64,000 nucleotides of DNA from Leptothoe sp034932105 (lineage in GTDB: Bacteria; Cyanobacteriota; Cyanobacteriia; Phormidesmidales; Phormidesmidaceae): assembly GCF_034932105.1 (NCBI RefSeq), contig NZ_JAYGIG010000006.1, forward strand, positions 29,862-93,861, written 5' to 3'. Each line of letters starts with the position of its first letter. Position 1 is the first letter of the stretch. The notes beneath the pieces were generated by a model, which made no database searches, was not told where the DNA came from, and worked only from the letters and a program-made list of their open reading frames with translations. This document shows positions 50,569-58,749 of this stretch, piece after piece. The translations under genes and the position numbers were made by a program.

Positions 50569-51972
50569 TTAGTCTACGGTTGCCTCAGCGATTTCCGGGG
50601 TTGAACCAGCCTTAGGGGGGGCATTGTCATCGTTATCAAAGACAACCCGTAGCAACGGTGGGGAGACAAACGTTGTAAAAATGACCATGACGATGATGGC
50701 TGCATTTAAGGATTCAGTCAGCACACCGCTGGCCGCTCCCACCCCGGCAAATACCAGGCCCACCTCTCCCCGAGGAATCATGCCAACGCCAATGGCCATA
50801 CGGTTAATGCCCTCTTGCCCAAAGACGGTAAATCCGGTGACCACCTTGCCGATGACGGCAACGAGTACCAGAAATGAGGCAATGATCAGCCCTTCTCGGT
50901 TAGCGGGGTTCAGGGGATTTAGGACGCTGATGTCAGTATGGGCACCGACGGTGACAAAAAAAATAGGCACCAGCATGTCAGCAATGGGGCTGATTTGTCC
51001 TTCGAGTTCTTTGCGCTTAGTGGTTTCAGCTAAAATCAAGCCTGCTGCAAAGGCCCCCAAGATCGCTTCTAGCTGAATGGCCGCTGCAATATAGGACAGG
51101 ACAAAGGCAAACACCAGGGAGCTAATCAATACCTGACCACGGGTTCGCATCTGATCGATCAGACCAACGAATAATGGACTGATCAATCGCCCAATCAAAA
51201 TTGAACCGACTAAAAATACGGCTGCGCCAATAATCAGAAAAATAACATTGGTTATTTCGATTTCACCTGTTTTGGCCAGGCTGGCCACGACTGCTAAGAC
51301 AATAATGCCCAACACATCGTCCAGCACCGCCGCACCAATAATGATTTGGCCTTCGCGGGAGCTGAGGGTGCCGATTTCAGCCAAAACCTTGGCGGTAATA
51401 CCAATGCTCGTCGCCGTTAGGGCCGCCCCCGCAAAGATCGCTGGAATTGTGTCCACCCCAAAGAAGGCAATCAGTCCGGCAGTACCTGCCGCAAAAGGGA
51501 CAACTACGCCAACGACAGCAACCACCGCTGCCTGGGGGCCGACGCGAATCAGTTCTTTCAGGTCTGATTCTAAGCCGATTTCAAACAACAGAATGATCAC
51601 CCCAATTTCAGCTAAGACGGATATGACCTCAGTTTGGCCTTTAAATACAGCAAGGAGGGCGTCCGGCTCTAAATGGGCGGTGAGTTGGACAAAATCCATC
51701 AGCAATGAGTGGATGGGCTCGGCTCCTGCTGGAAAAACCACGAGGTTAAGGGCCGATACTCCCACCACCACACCACCGACTAGCTCGCCTAAAACAGATG
51801 GCAAGTTAACTCGAGCGCATAGCTCTCCACCGAGCTTGGCCGCTAAGTAAATCACAATTAGGCTAAGTAATACACTCCCTAAGACAAAGGGACCTAGCTC
51901 AGCTTCATTGACTTCTGCCAGCACAGTTAGACTGCTGCCGATGCCTGATAGCCCACTGGTTAGATCGATCAT
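50569..51972 (-). CDS. CPA2-family cation/proton antiporter
   Basis: A 467-residue membrane protein with about twelve transmembrane helices, of the KefB/NapA-like monovalent cation:proton antiporter-2 family. Motifs are LPSVLGELVGGVVVGVSALN, VGVVVPFAAGTAGLIAFFGV and GAALTATSIGITAKVLAEIG, then GAAVLDDVLGIIVLAVVASL with the double-Asp motif VLDDVLG that carries the transport site. No C-terminal RCK (TrkA-N) domain is present, so it is the short form. It probably exchanges Na+ or K+ for protons at the plasma or thylakoid membrane. Confidence 0.9.
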   Translation of the reverse strand: MIDLTSGLSGIGSSLTVLAEVNEAELGPFVLGSVLLSLIVIYLAAKLGGELCARVNLPSVLGELVGGVVVGVSALNLVVFPAGAEPIHSLLMDFVQLTAHLEPDALLAVFKGQTEVISVLAEIGVIILLFEIGLESDLKELIRVGPQAAVVAVVGVVVPFAAGTAGLIAFFGVDTIPAIFAGAALTATSIGITAKVLAEIGTLSSREGQIIIGAAVLDDVLGIIVLAVVASLAKTGEIEITNVIFLIIGAAVFLVGSILIGRLISPLFVGLIDQMRTRGQVLISSLVFAFVLSYIAAAIQLEAILGAFAAGLILAETTKRKELEGQISPIADMLVPIFFVTVGAHTDISVLNPLNPANREGLIIASFLVLVAVIGKVVTGFTVFGQEGINRMAIGVGMIPRGEVGLVFAGVGAASGVLTESLNAAIIVMVIFTTFVSPPLLRVVFDNDDNAPPKAGSTPEIAEATVD

Positions 51973-52125
51973 GTGAACGGTAGAAACGAACTCATCTTGT
52001 TTACTCTACATGAGTTGGCTCGATGCCATTGGCTCATTACGAGCGGGTTTATCGCTTTTCTTAAGGAAAAAATTGCCCCCAAGACGGTTGGTTCCTAAAC
52101 AAATGACCAGGGTGGTTTAAGGAAA

Positions 52126-52211
52126 GCAGGATATATGCGTTAGACGAATACTCGATGGTTTAAAGACGGCAGGATATATGCGTTAGACGAATACTCGATG
52201 GTTTAAAGACG
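52126..52211. repeat. 43-bp exact tandem duplication at the nitrilase 3' end
   Basis: GCAGGATATATGCGTTAGAC and the following 23 bases occur at 52126-52168 and again at 52169-52211. The right-hand copy contains the last codons and the stop of the nitrilase gene (stop at 52183-52185), so the left copy is a spare duplicate of the gene end. Confidence 0.9.
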
Positions 52212-52995
52212 GCATCTGCTGGCGGACCTGCCCTAAACGGGAGGGAGTGATTTCGGCGATGGCCATGCCCACATCCTGACCCGCATCTGCCAGGACAATT
52301 CCCCAAGGATCAACAATCATGGCATGGCCATGGGATTGGCGAATACTGTTGTGAAAGCCGGTTTGAGCTGGGGCAATGACATAGCAAGTATTTTCAATGG
52401 CCCGGGCTTGGAGCAGTACCTGCCAATGGTCTTTGCCGGTATAGGCCGTAAAGGCTGCCGGGACGGTCAGTACTTCGGCTCCTAGCTGGGACAGATGGCG
52501 ATATAGCTCTGGGAATCGCACATCGTAGCAAACGGAAATGCCCATGGTGCCTAGGTCACGGGTCTTACAAACCGACGGGAGCTGTGCCCCTGAGGTGACG
52601 GTGGAGGACTCTTGGTAGGTATTGCCATCGGGTAGATTGACATCAAATAGATGGACCTTTTCGTAGCGCAGCAATACGTTGCCGTTGGGATCAACCAATA
52701 GTGCTGTGTTATATACCCGACCATCGCCGGTGGGGACTGGGTAACCACCGCCCAGCAGGGTGACCTGATAGCGTTGGGCCATGGTTTTTAGAAATTGTTC
52801 GCTGGCAGCACAAATATCAGCAGATTGAGCTACCTTTCCAGACTCGTTTCCTAGAAAAGAAAAGTTTTCGGGCAGGGTAATGTACTCGGCTCCGCGACGA
52901 ACTGCTAGATCAATCAGCTCTTCTGCCTGGATGAGATTTTTCCCTAGGTCAGGCACGCTGGTCATCTGCAAGGCTGCAGCCAAATAGGATTTCAT
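52183..52995 (-). CDS. Carbon-nitrogen hydrolase (Nit-type nitrilase family)
   Basis: A 270-residue nitrilase-superfamily amidase. The Glu-Lys-Cys triad is in ITLPENFSFLG, LLRYEKVHLFDV and MGISVCYDVRFPELYRHL. The CYDVRFPELYR context is that of the Nit1/Nit2 branch, which hydrolyses deaminated glutathione or omega-amides as metabolite repair. The length is normal. Its last seven codons and stop are duplicated exactly in a 43-bp tandem repeat downstream. Confidence 0.9.
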   Translation of the reverse strand: MKSYLAAALQMTSVPDLGKNLIQAEELIDLAVRRGAEYITLPENFSFLGNESGKVAQSADICAASEQFLKTMAQRYQVTLLGGGYPVPTGDGRVYNTALLVDPNGNVLLRYEKVHLFDVNLPDGNTYQESSTVTSGAQLPSVCKTRDLGTMGISVCYDVRFPELYRHLSQLGAEVLTVPAAFTAYTGKDHWQVLLQARAIENTCYVIAPAQTGFHNSIRQSHGHAMIVDPWGIVLADAGQDVGMAIAEITPSRLGQVRQQMPSLNHRVFV

Positions 52996-53081
52996 GTGGG
53001 CACTTACTAGTGAATTAACCTTGGCCCTATATTCTACGGGGCTAATTGCTCACTTGGAAAGCGACCCTTGGCCCAGGCTGT

Positions 53082-54095
53082 CTACACCGCTAGCAGGGCG
53101 AGCTGCCAGACCTGATAGCCTAATCGGTTGAGGTGTAATCCATCGGTGGTGAGTTCCTGGCGAAGATTACCGGTTTCGTTGCTAAAGCTGGGGTGTAAAT
53201 CTAAATAATCTAGCTGATGATAATCGGTGAGTTGGGCGATTTGGGTGTTGAGGGTGCGGATGCGCTGGCTGGGAATATTTTCCCAGCGGGTTGGCAGGAT
53301 GGAGTGGACCACCACGCGGGCCGTGGGATGCTGTTGCCGCAGTTTGGCCATGATCTGGTTGAGATTGGTTAAAATCTCCCGATCGCTGGCCCCATTTTTC
53401 AGGTCGTTGACGCCGGCCATCAGGTGAATGGTGTCGGGGTTAGTGTTGGCAAACGCCGATAGACGTTGCAAAATGCCACCGGTGGTGTCACCGGAAATAC
53501 CTTGATTGAGCCAGAAGCGATCTCGGGGGAGCATTTCTGGGGGAAGCCACATGCTGAGGGAGTCGCCCACCACGACGGTCAGGCGATTGGTGCCTTGGCC
53601 AGATGCGATCGCATCCGCCTCCTGCTTCAGCAGCCCTTGCCATTCCCCATAGGTAGGTTGATAGGTGGCATGAGCCCACTGCCCATGGAAACTCTCCGGT
53701 GATATCCGGGTGTAAAGCGAGCCAGATTGCAACGCCGCCCAGCGCTGCTCAAATAATTGCGGGCCGCTAATTGGCTTCGGCCCAGCCACCACGGGAGCGG
53801 GCTGACGCAGGGCCACTTCTAGGGCGTGGGGGGTAGTGGCAAAGGCCGTGGGCTCAGGGCGACGGGCCGTGTTCTGGAGGTGTAAGAGTTTCTGTCGCCG
53901 GGCCGCCACCTCCCTAGAAAACTCGGGTGTCAGGGCCATATCCCCCTGAATGGTTGGTAAAGGCACCGACTGTTCAATCTGACTGGCCGCATTCACCGCT
54001 GCTTTTGCCATCGGTGCAATATCAACGTCTGGATTTGGTCCACTCAGCGGCTCTGTAGCGGCCAGCTGCGCCATCAACATCAGTAAATCTGACAT
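53082..54095 (-). CDS. SGNH/GDSL-family hydrolase
   Basis: About 337 residues from the ATG at 54095. A long N-terminal region of low complexity (about 1-140) carries no recognised domain. The C-terminal SGNH hydrolase has block I VVVGDSLSMWLPPEML with the nucleophile serine, block II with glycine in NQGISGDTTGG, block III with asparagine in MAGVNDLKNGA, and block V TTDGLHLNRLGYQVW with the Asp-x-x-His pair. It probably cleaves an ester on a polysaccharide or lipid. The upstream in-frame start at 54224 is less likely, as its extra residues look like translated promoter sequence. Confidence 0.8.
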   Translation of the reverse strand: MSDLLMLMAQLAATEPLSGPNPDVDIAPMAKAAVNAASQIEQSVPLPTIQGDMALTPEFSREVAARRQKLLHLQNTARRPEPTAFATTPHALEVALRQPAPVVAGPKPISGPQLFEQRWAALQSGSLYTRISPESFHGQWAHATYQPTYGEWQGLLKQEADAIASGQGTNRLTVVVGDSLSMWLPPEMLPRDRFWLNQGISGDTTGGILQRLSAFANTNPDTIHLMAGVNDLKNGASDREILTNLNQIMAKLRQQHPTARVVVHSILPTRWENIPSQRIRTLNTQIAQLTDYHQLDYLDLHPSFSNETGNLRQELTTDGLHLNRLGYQVWQLALLAV

Positions 54096-54394
54096 ATACC
54101 CAAATTTTCCTCGCCTATGGAGAATACGATTAAATAAGTAAACCGGCCCTACCCTGAAAATCAGGACGAAACCTTTGCCGCAGCCATATATCAAAAACTG
54201 TAAAGAGTTTAGGGAATAGGGCAAGGTTTTGGGCCATGGGCAATAGCCAACTCCGCCCAGGGTCTATTCCCTAGCACTCCCCAAATACCCCTTGACAGTA
54301 ACCACCCAAATTAACGATGATTAGACTCTGTGTAAAAATCTGCTCGGATCAGGTCTGAAGCAATTACCGCTACCTGTACGGCAAGGAAGAATGA

Positions 54395-54766
54395 ATGGTA
54401 TACGCAATTATTGAAGCGGGTGGCACTCAGTTTAAGGTTGAGCCAGGTCGCTTTTATGACATTAATCGTCTGGCAGTGGACGAAGAGGCCAGCGTCACAA
54501 TCGATAAGGTACTTCTCGTCAATGATGGTGATGACACTAATATTGGCCAGCCCCTGGTAGAGGGTGCCAGTGTTACCGGGACTGTAGTTCGGCATCTACG
54601 GGGTAAGAAGGTCATCGTTTATAAGATGAAGCCCAAGAAAAAAACCCGTAAAAAGCGGGGCCATCGCCAAGAACTCACTCGCTTGATGATCGATTCCATT
54701 AATATTGGTGGCAAAACGCTGATCGCAGAAGATGTCCCTGCTGTTGACGCTAGCGAAGAAGAATAG
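54395..54766 (+). CDS. rplU: 50S ribosomal protein L21
   Basis: A 123-residue bL21. The start VYAIIEAGGTQFKVEPGRFY and VIVYKMKPKKKTRKKRGHRQ near residue 85 are diagnostic. The C-terminal 20 residues are an acidic extension (ending ASEEE), as in some cyanobacteria. AAGGAAGA lies a few bases upstream of the ATG. It is followed 50 bp later by rpmA, the usual L21-L27 operon. Confidence 0.97.
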   Translation: MVYAIIEAGGTQFKVEPGRFYDINRLAVDEEASVTIDKVLLVNDGDDTNIGQPLVEGASVTGTVVRHLRGKKVIVYKMKPKKKTRKKRGHRQELTRLMIDSINIGGKTLIAEDVPAVDASEEE

Positions 54767-54816
54767 GACGTTGGCTTCGAGCAGTTTATACTTAACCAAT
54801 CACGGAGATTTAAGTC

Positions 54817-55077
54817 ATGGCTCATAAGAAAGGTACAGGTAGTACGCGGAACGGCCGCGACTCCAATGCGAAACGCTTAGGCGTCAAGAAGTATGGTGGT
54901 CAGGTTGTGACCACTGGCAATATCCTTATTCGCCAGCGTGGCACCAAGTATCACCCTGGCAAGAACGTAGGTAGAGGAGGGGACGACACCCTGTTCGCCC
55001 TTGTGGACGGTGTAGTTACATTTGAGCGTAAGGGTAAGAGCCGCAAACAAGTAAGCGTTTACCCAGCAACAGCTTAA
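54817..55077 (+). CDS. rpmA: 50S ribosomal protein L27
   Basis: An 86-residue bL27. The N-terminal AHKKGTGSTRNGRDSNAKRL reaches into the peptidyl transferase centre. GVKKYGGQVVTTGNILIRQRG and the end region with YHPGKNVGRGGDDTLFALVD are canonical. It is co-transcribed with rplU and followed by a strong terminator. Confidence 0.97.
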   Translation: MAHKKGTGSTRNGRDSNAKRLGVKKYGGQVVTTGNILIRQRGTKYHPGKNVGRGGDDTLFALVDGVVTFERKGKSRKQVSVYPATA

Positions 55078-55181
55078 TTTTCGTCCAACTATTGCCCAGG
55101 CTTAATTTTCAGTTGTAATTCACAGTGAAGCTTGAGTTCCGGGTTGAGAAGCAGTTAACGATTGGTTAAATCTATTAAAAT

Positions 55182-55235
55182 TCTCAAAAGATAAAACCGC
55201 CTCGGCTATAGCTGAGGCGGTTTTATCTTTTGAGA
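55182..55235. terminator. Terminator of the rplU-rpmA operon
   Basis: TCTCAAAAGATAAAACCGCC and its mirror GGCGGTTTTATCTTTTGAGA enclose a short TATA loop with one G-U pair. The T-run after the GC block makes a strong intrinsic terminator. Confidence 0.9.
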
Positions 55236-55254
55236 GCTTTTGTAACTGAGGGGT

Positions 55255-55773
55255 TCTAGCGATCATCATTATTGTCATTAAAAGTATGTGTCAAGCTATG
55301 TGAAAAGTGTGAGCAGTCTTATAGTTCTACAGTAGCATTAAGAGCATAGGCAGCTTTGTTGTGACTAAGCTGGCGTAATCTTAATTCTATTACTATTGTT
55401 GTTTGAGAGGGTCAACTCAACTGTAGGAAACGTTATAGCAAAATCTCTCAGATGAGGTCATGCGCGTTCCGTGGCATAGACCAAAAGTACCCCGAGGGGT
55501 AATATCAAAAAACTATTGTGATGGCACTATTAAAAGTATCCAACGAATATATGCCAATTTCTCTGACGTTAGGGTGTTTGAGACTACGTTAGTCTGACAT
55601 ATTCAGCGCTCGCATAAGCGAGTGCTGAGACAGTGTAGCCAAGAATTTATCATAGGAGGAGCTTGTATCCCTCTTAGCAATGGTAATGCTCACAGCACGC
55701 GGTTGAGATATTCTCAGCTGCATTTCTGGGAATTATTTATAGCTGCGATGTCATTTCCCAGGAGAATCCATTA
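55255..55773. other. Upstream region of the first PAS-LuxR gene
   Basis: Non-coding. Two small hairpins are visible: AGACTACGTTAGTCT at about 55581 and CAGCGCTCGC/GCGAGTGCTG at about 55603-55626 (with a G-U pair). Neither has a T-run, so they may be regulatory rather than terminators. There is no gene. Confidence 0.4.
55760..55765 (+). promoter_or_regulatory. Shine-Dalgarno site deciding a GTG start
   Basis: AGGAGA lies 8 nt before GTG at 55774 and supports it over the later in-frame ATGs. Confidence 0.65.
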
Positions 55774-56448
55774 GTGTCGGTGCCGTTTATGCTTATGAAC
55801 ACGCCTGCTATTCAGCCTGATTTTAGAAGCCTTTATGAAATCTCTTCAAATTTTAGTGTAACTGGCCAAGAAGGATCTAAAAAGAATCTTGAAGCTCGAT
55901 TTTTAGCCGAACTTCATCAGGAATTTATAGATGGAATATTGGTGTTTGCTGAACGAGGAGAACTCATTTACTCTAATAAAAATGCCTGCACTATTCTAGG
56001 TCGTCTTCATCAAGACGATCCCGGTGGTGCATTAGTGCCTGAAGAGATTGTGCATATTTGCCAATCCTTGACCCAAAGTCGCGTCCAGTTTCCCCATCAA
56101 AATTGGTTGGTGGAATTAGATATTGTTACCCAAGATGGTGCAATTCTTCATATTCGCGCCCGGTGGCTCAATACCAATCTAATTGAGCGTCCTTGTCTCC
56201 TATTGGTGCTTGAAGATCGACAGCAGGCTATTGCCAGTATTGTGATGGAAGAAGCACACCAATATGGACTAACGTCACGGGAGAGAGAAGTCTGGGTGTT
56301 GCACCGGAATGATTTAACCTATAAGCAAATAGCCGTGGAGCTAGGTATTACCCCCCATACGGTTAAAAAGCATATGAAAAATATTCACTCTAAGCAGAAA
56401 GACTATACAGTGGATATTTCAGATTTTGCCACCAGTTATCCTTGTTAG
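55774..56448 (+). CDS. PAS-LuxR regulator, copy 1
   Basis: A 224-residue protein. Residues about 45-155 form a PAS-like sensor (EFIDGILVFAERGELIYSNK, then NWLVELDIVTQDGAILHIRA). Residues about 165-210 form a LuxR/GerE helix-turn-helix (GLTSREREVWVLHRNDLTYK and KQIAVELGITPHTVKKHMK). There is no receiver domain, so the signal probably enters through the PAS fold. It is a close paralogue of the protein at 61736. The two regulators bracket the beta-sandwich/SUKH genes, so it may control that locus. Confidence 0.85.
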   Translation: MSVPFMLMNTPAIQPDFRSLYEISSNFSVTGQEGSKKNLEARFLAELHQEFIDGILVFAERGELIYSNKNACTILGRLHQDDPGGALVPEEIVHICQSLTQSRVQFPHQNWLVELDIVTQDGAILHIRARWLNTNLIERPCLLLVLEDRQQAIASIVMEEAHQYGLTSREREVWVLHRNDLTYKQIAVELGITPHTVKKHMKNIHSKQKDYTVDISDFATSYPC

Positions 56449-56859
56449 GGTCATACAGTTAAGGCTATACAGCATCTTTTGCCTAGCTCATCAGGTCTGG
56501 CCTTAAAACTGATATTCTCCTTCATGGCGATTCATTGGGAATGCCCACTTTTGCAGGGGAATTTCACTGTATGGCTCGGTGTACATAAACCAAGTTCAGG
56601 TTGAGAACCCTAGTTCTGATCAACCCTAGGGGAAGCAAGCTACACCCCCAGCCCCTCCCCAGAGGGCGTTCGCGAAGCGTCTCCAGAGGAGCCGGGGATC
56701 CAGAAAACCATCAAAGTCCCTCTCCCTCGGGAGAGAGATTTAGGGTGAGGTAAAGGGAGAGGGATTTATGGTGAGGGAAACTCCCGGTTTCGAGTTAGAC
56801 AAGGTTTAGCTCGCAATATACGTGATTGCTGAGCACATAGCTGTACCTATGCTGACACC
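56449..56859. other. Intergenic region with dispersed repeats
   Basis: No gene. At about 56665-56695 there is a GGGCGTTCGCGAAGCGTCTC block of the kind dispersed in many filamentous cyanobacteria. At about 56707-56780 there are two degenerate copies of GGGAGAGGGATTTAGGGTGA, also present near 41.25 kb. Confidence 0.55.
56707..56780. repeat. Dispersed GGGAGAGGGATTTAGGGTGA repeat
   Basis: Two imperfect copies, GGGAGAGAGATTTAGGGTGA and GGGAGAGGGATTTATGGTGA, are preceded by CCCTCTCCCTC, which can pair with them. The same family occurs at about 41200-41280. Confidence 0.75.
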
Positions 56860-57369
56860 TTATTTCTTGGGTGTCTCGGAACGTTTTTTAGGGATTGCTT
56901 TGTGGGATTGTTTCGTAGTCTCAGATCTATCTCTACTAGGATGAATCTGTACCATCAGTTCTTCTACCACGCCACAGAGTAGAGCCGGTTGATCTAGGGC
57001 CCCAATGCGAATCAAGCTCCCTAGTCGATAGACCTTGTTAGCAGTCAAATTTAATTCCGATGGCGAGGTTACATTCAATTGAGGAGTGTAGAGACGTTGT
57101 TGGTTGTCGGCAGCTAGGGTGCTGGTGCCTAAATCAACCGTGTTACCCGCTTGCAGAGGTTTAAGGTAGAAGTCTACCTGGATCGTCGGGGTAAGCGCTA
57201 ATAGGGCAATAGCATTGCTTCCTTCAAAGGCTAAGGTGATTTGCGCTGTGAAAGGCGCGTCATAGGGCAAAATGGCATGGGTAGACATTTCGTCTGAGTT
57301 TCCTGTCAAAACACTCAGTCCGTAGACTTTACAAGTAATTGGCAGACTGTGTATAGTGACGCTACTCAT
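56860..57369 (-). CDS. Putative beta-sandwich protein 1 of an uncharacterised family
   Basis: 169 residues. After a short N-terminal strand (VTIHSLPITCKVYGLSVLTG), residues about 35-140 have an alternating hydrophobic pattern typical of a beta sandwich. The shared pattern is APFTAQITLAFEG, then IQVDFYLKPLQAG, and ANKVYRLGSLIRIG. The two proteins encoded at 57879 and 58750 show the same order of motifs: an apF...l.F strand, an L...i.v.fy strand pair, and G.YRL..... followed by a final hydrophobic strand. The last 20 residues form a lysine-rich basic tail. No signal peptide or known domain is seen. It is divergent from the 57879 gene across 509 bp. Confidence 0.75.
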   Translation of the reverse strand: MSSVTIHSLPITCKVYGLSVLTGNSDEMSTHAILPYDAPFTAQITLAFEGSNAIALLALTPTIQVDFYLKPLQAGNTVDLGTSTLAADNQQRLYTPQLNVTSPSELNLTANKVYRLGSLIRIGALDQPALLCGVVEELMVQIHPSRDRSETTKQSHKAIPKKRSETPKK

Positions 57370-57878
57370 GGTTCAATTTTGTTGGACATGTAGTATCTTT
57401 TACAAAGTATGAATCAGATTTCCAGAAAGGTTAGGTCAATTTTAGTCCTAAAAGTACCCTATGAAGGTACCTGGATTTTGTCAAGGTTGAATATTGCTAT
57501 AGAAACTCTTGGAGACTGGTGTGACAAGTTTCCAGAATGTATTTCTATGCCATTGTTGTTAGCACTGTAACCATTTATCAAGTTGTCAAAAATCTAGCTC
57601 AATCCACGGGTCTCGATCGGCAGAAATGGGCTTTATGGATAAAGTTTGAATGTATTAGCAAGATTTTGACTGGGTTAAGTTTGGTCGAGATAGTCGTCAT
57701 GGGGTAGGGACTAAGGTATCCCTCTAGGGTAATTCTCAAACAGAAATGGGTCAGTCATTATGGAAGGGTAGCAAGCAAGAGAACAGAATTTCAAAAGGTA
57801 GGTTTTCCTATAAGCCTCATCCGCTGGGATTCTTATCCATGCTGCTACTACTCAATCTCAATTCAAGAGGAAAACGTT
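57370..57878. other. Divergent promoter region of two beta-sandwich genes
   Basis: A 509-bp non-coding gap. CAGAAATGGG occurs twice, at 57621-57630 and 57741-57750, 120 bp apart, and could be a binding site. AGAGGA at 57866-57871 is the ribosome binding site for the plus-strand gene. No RNA gene is seen. Confidence 0.45.
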
Positions 57879-58445
57879 ATGTCCATTACAATCCCTGGTG
57901 GAGCTCCCCTCGGTAGATCTCCTGTTGCTTCCCGGCCTCAGTATGAGCAGTTGCAGCATGAGTATACTGCCACTGAAACATACTCTCGGAATATCCTAGG
58001 ACCTGTGGAATTTGAGCTGTATGATTTGCAGGTGGTTGCTTCTGTAGCAACTCCTTCTCTACCTAGTCAGGTAGCTCCTGCCAACAAGGCTCAGATTGTT
58101 GAGAATGGTGAAGTCTTCGCACTGAAGACTAGGATCCGCTTCAACAACACTCCTTTGACTCGTTTGCTGCTTTGCCTTGGCATCGATGTGAAGATTAACT
58201 TCTGCATCGAAGGTTGTGGTGGTAACGCAACTGAAGTTGATGTTTCCAGTACTATTACTACTAGGAAAGATCAGTTCGAGTACGAGATCGAGTGGGTCGG
58301 TACTGCCCAGGTAGCTGGTATGACTCCTGGTTTCTATGCGATCGCAGCTGTTGCTAACATCGAAATGTCTGACCATCCTTGTGCACCTTGCCTCCTTGGT
58401 GCTGGTTATGTTGCAGGTGTTTTGATGCAGGTTTACGACGCCTAG
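57879..58445 (+). CDS. Putative beta-sandwich protein 2, likely abundant
   Basis: 188 residues with no signal peptide. An N-terminal polar region (about 1-40) is followed by a beta-rich domain: FELYDLQVVASVATPSLPSQ, VFALKTRIRFNNTPLTRLLL, VKINFCIEGCGGNATEVDVS and GFYAIAAVANIE, ending AGYVAGVLMQVYDA. Cysteines in FCIEGCGG and HPCAPCL could bind metal or form disulfides. Codon choice is that of a very highly expressed gene: 5 of 6 Phe are TTC, 6 of 8 Asn AAC and 8 of 12 Ile ATC, and GGT dominates Gly, unlike its neighbours. It has its own promoter region and terminators. I recognise no family. It may be structural. Confidence 0.8.
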   Translation: MSITIPGGAPLGRSPVASRPQYEQLQHEYTATETYSRNILGPVEFELYDLQVVASVATPSLPSQVAPANKAQIVENGEVFALKTRIRFNNTPLTRLLLCLGIDVKINFCIEGCGGNATEVDVSSTITTRKDQFEYEIEWVGTAQVAGMTPGFYAIAAVANIEMSDHPCAPCLLGAGYVAGVLMQVYDA

Positions 58446-58462
58446 CATGATCCGTTTCCTGA

Positions 58463-58496
58463 CTGTATAGAACTGGATATATCTAGTTCTATACAG
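58463..58496. terminator. 34-nt palindromic hairpin after beta-sandwich gene 2
   Basis: CTGTATAGAACT and AGTTCTATACAG pair across a GGATATATCT centre that can pair further. It begins 17 bp after the stop codon. No T-run follows, so it may stabilise the mRNA end rather than terminate. Confidence 0.6.
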
Positions 58497-58542
58497 CTGG
58501 GTTGAGTTGCTTCTGGGGTTAAACCCGTTAATGTTGAAATTT

Positions 58543-58597
58543 GCTAAAAATAAGCTGTGATGCATTGGCTCTCAAAGATTACAGCTTATTTTTTAGC
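58543..58597. terminator. Intrinsic terminator after beta-sandwich gene 2
   Basis: GCTAAAAATAAGCTGTGA pairs with TTACAGCTTATTTTTTAGC, which includes a run of six T. It lies about 100 bp downstream of the gene. Confidence 0.75.
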
Positions 58598-58732
58598 AGC
58601 TATTTCCATATTTAGCTTAACAACGCCTATAAATTTATCAAATCCCCTGCTGAGGTTGAAATCAGGCTAATGATTAGGGGACGGCACAGTTTCGCGCTTT
58701 AACGACCTTGCGTAAAGTCATTGTTTGAACCA

Positions 58733-58741
58733 TAAGGAGGT
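58733..58741 (+). promoter_or_regulatory. Full-length Shine-Dalgarno site
   Basis: TAAGGAGGT matches the whole anti-Shine-Dalgarno core and lies 8 nt before ATG 58750. It selects that ATG over a TTG at 58744 and implies efficient translation. Confidence 0.8.
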
Positions 58742-58749
58742 CATTGATC

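Noticed and set aside
4123..53612. Claiming that every HIP1 site shows the strand flip
   Set aside because: Hand counts at 4123, 7408, 45531 and 53605 showed little or no change, so the claim was limited to the listed sites.
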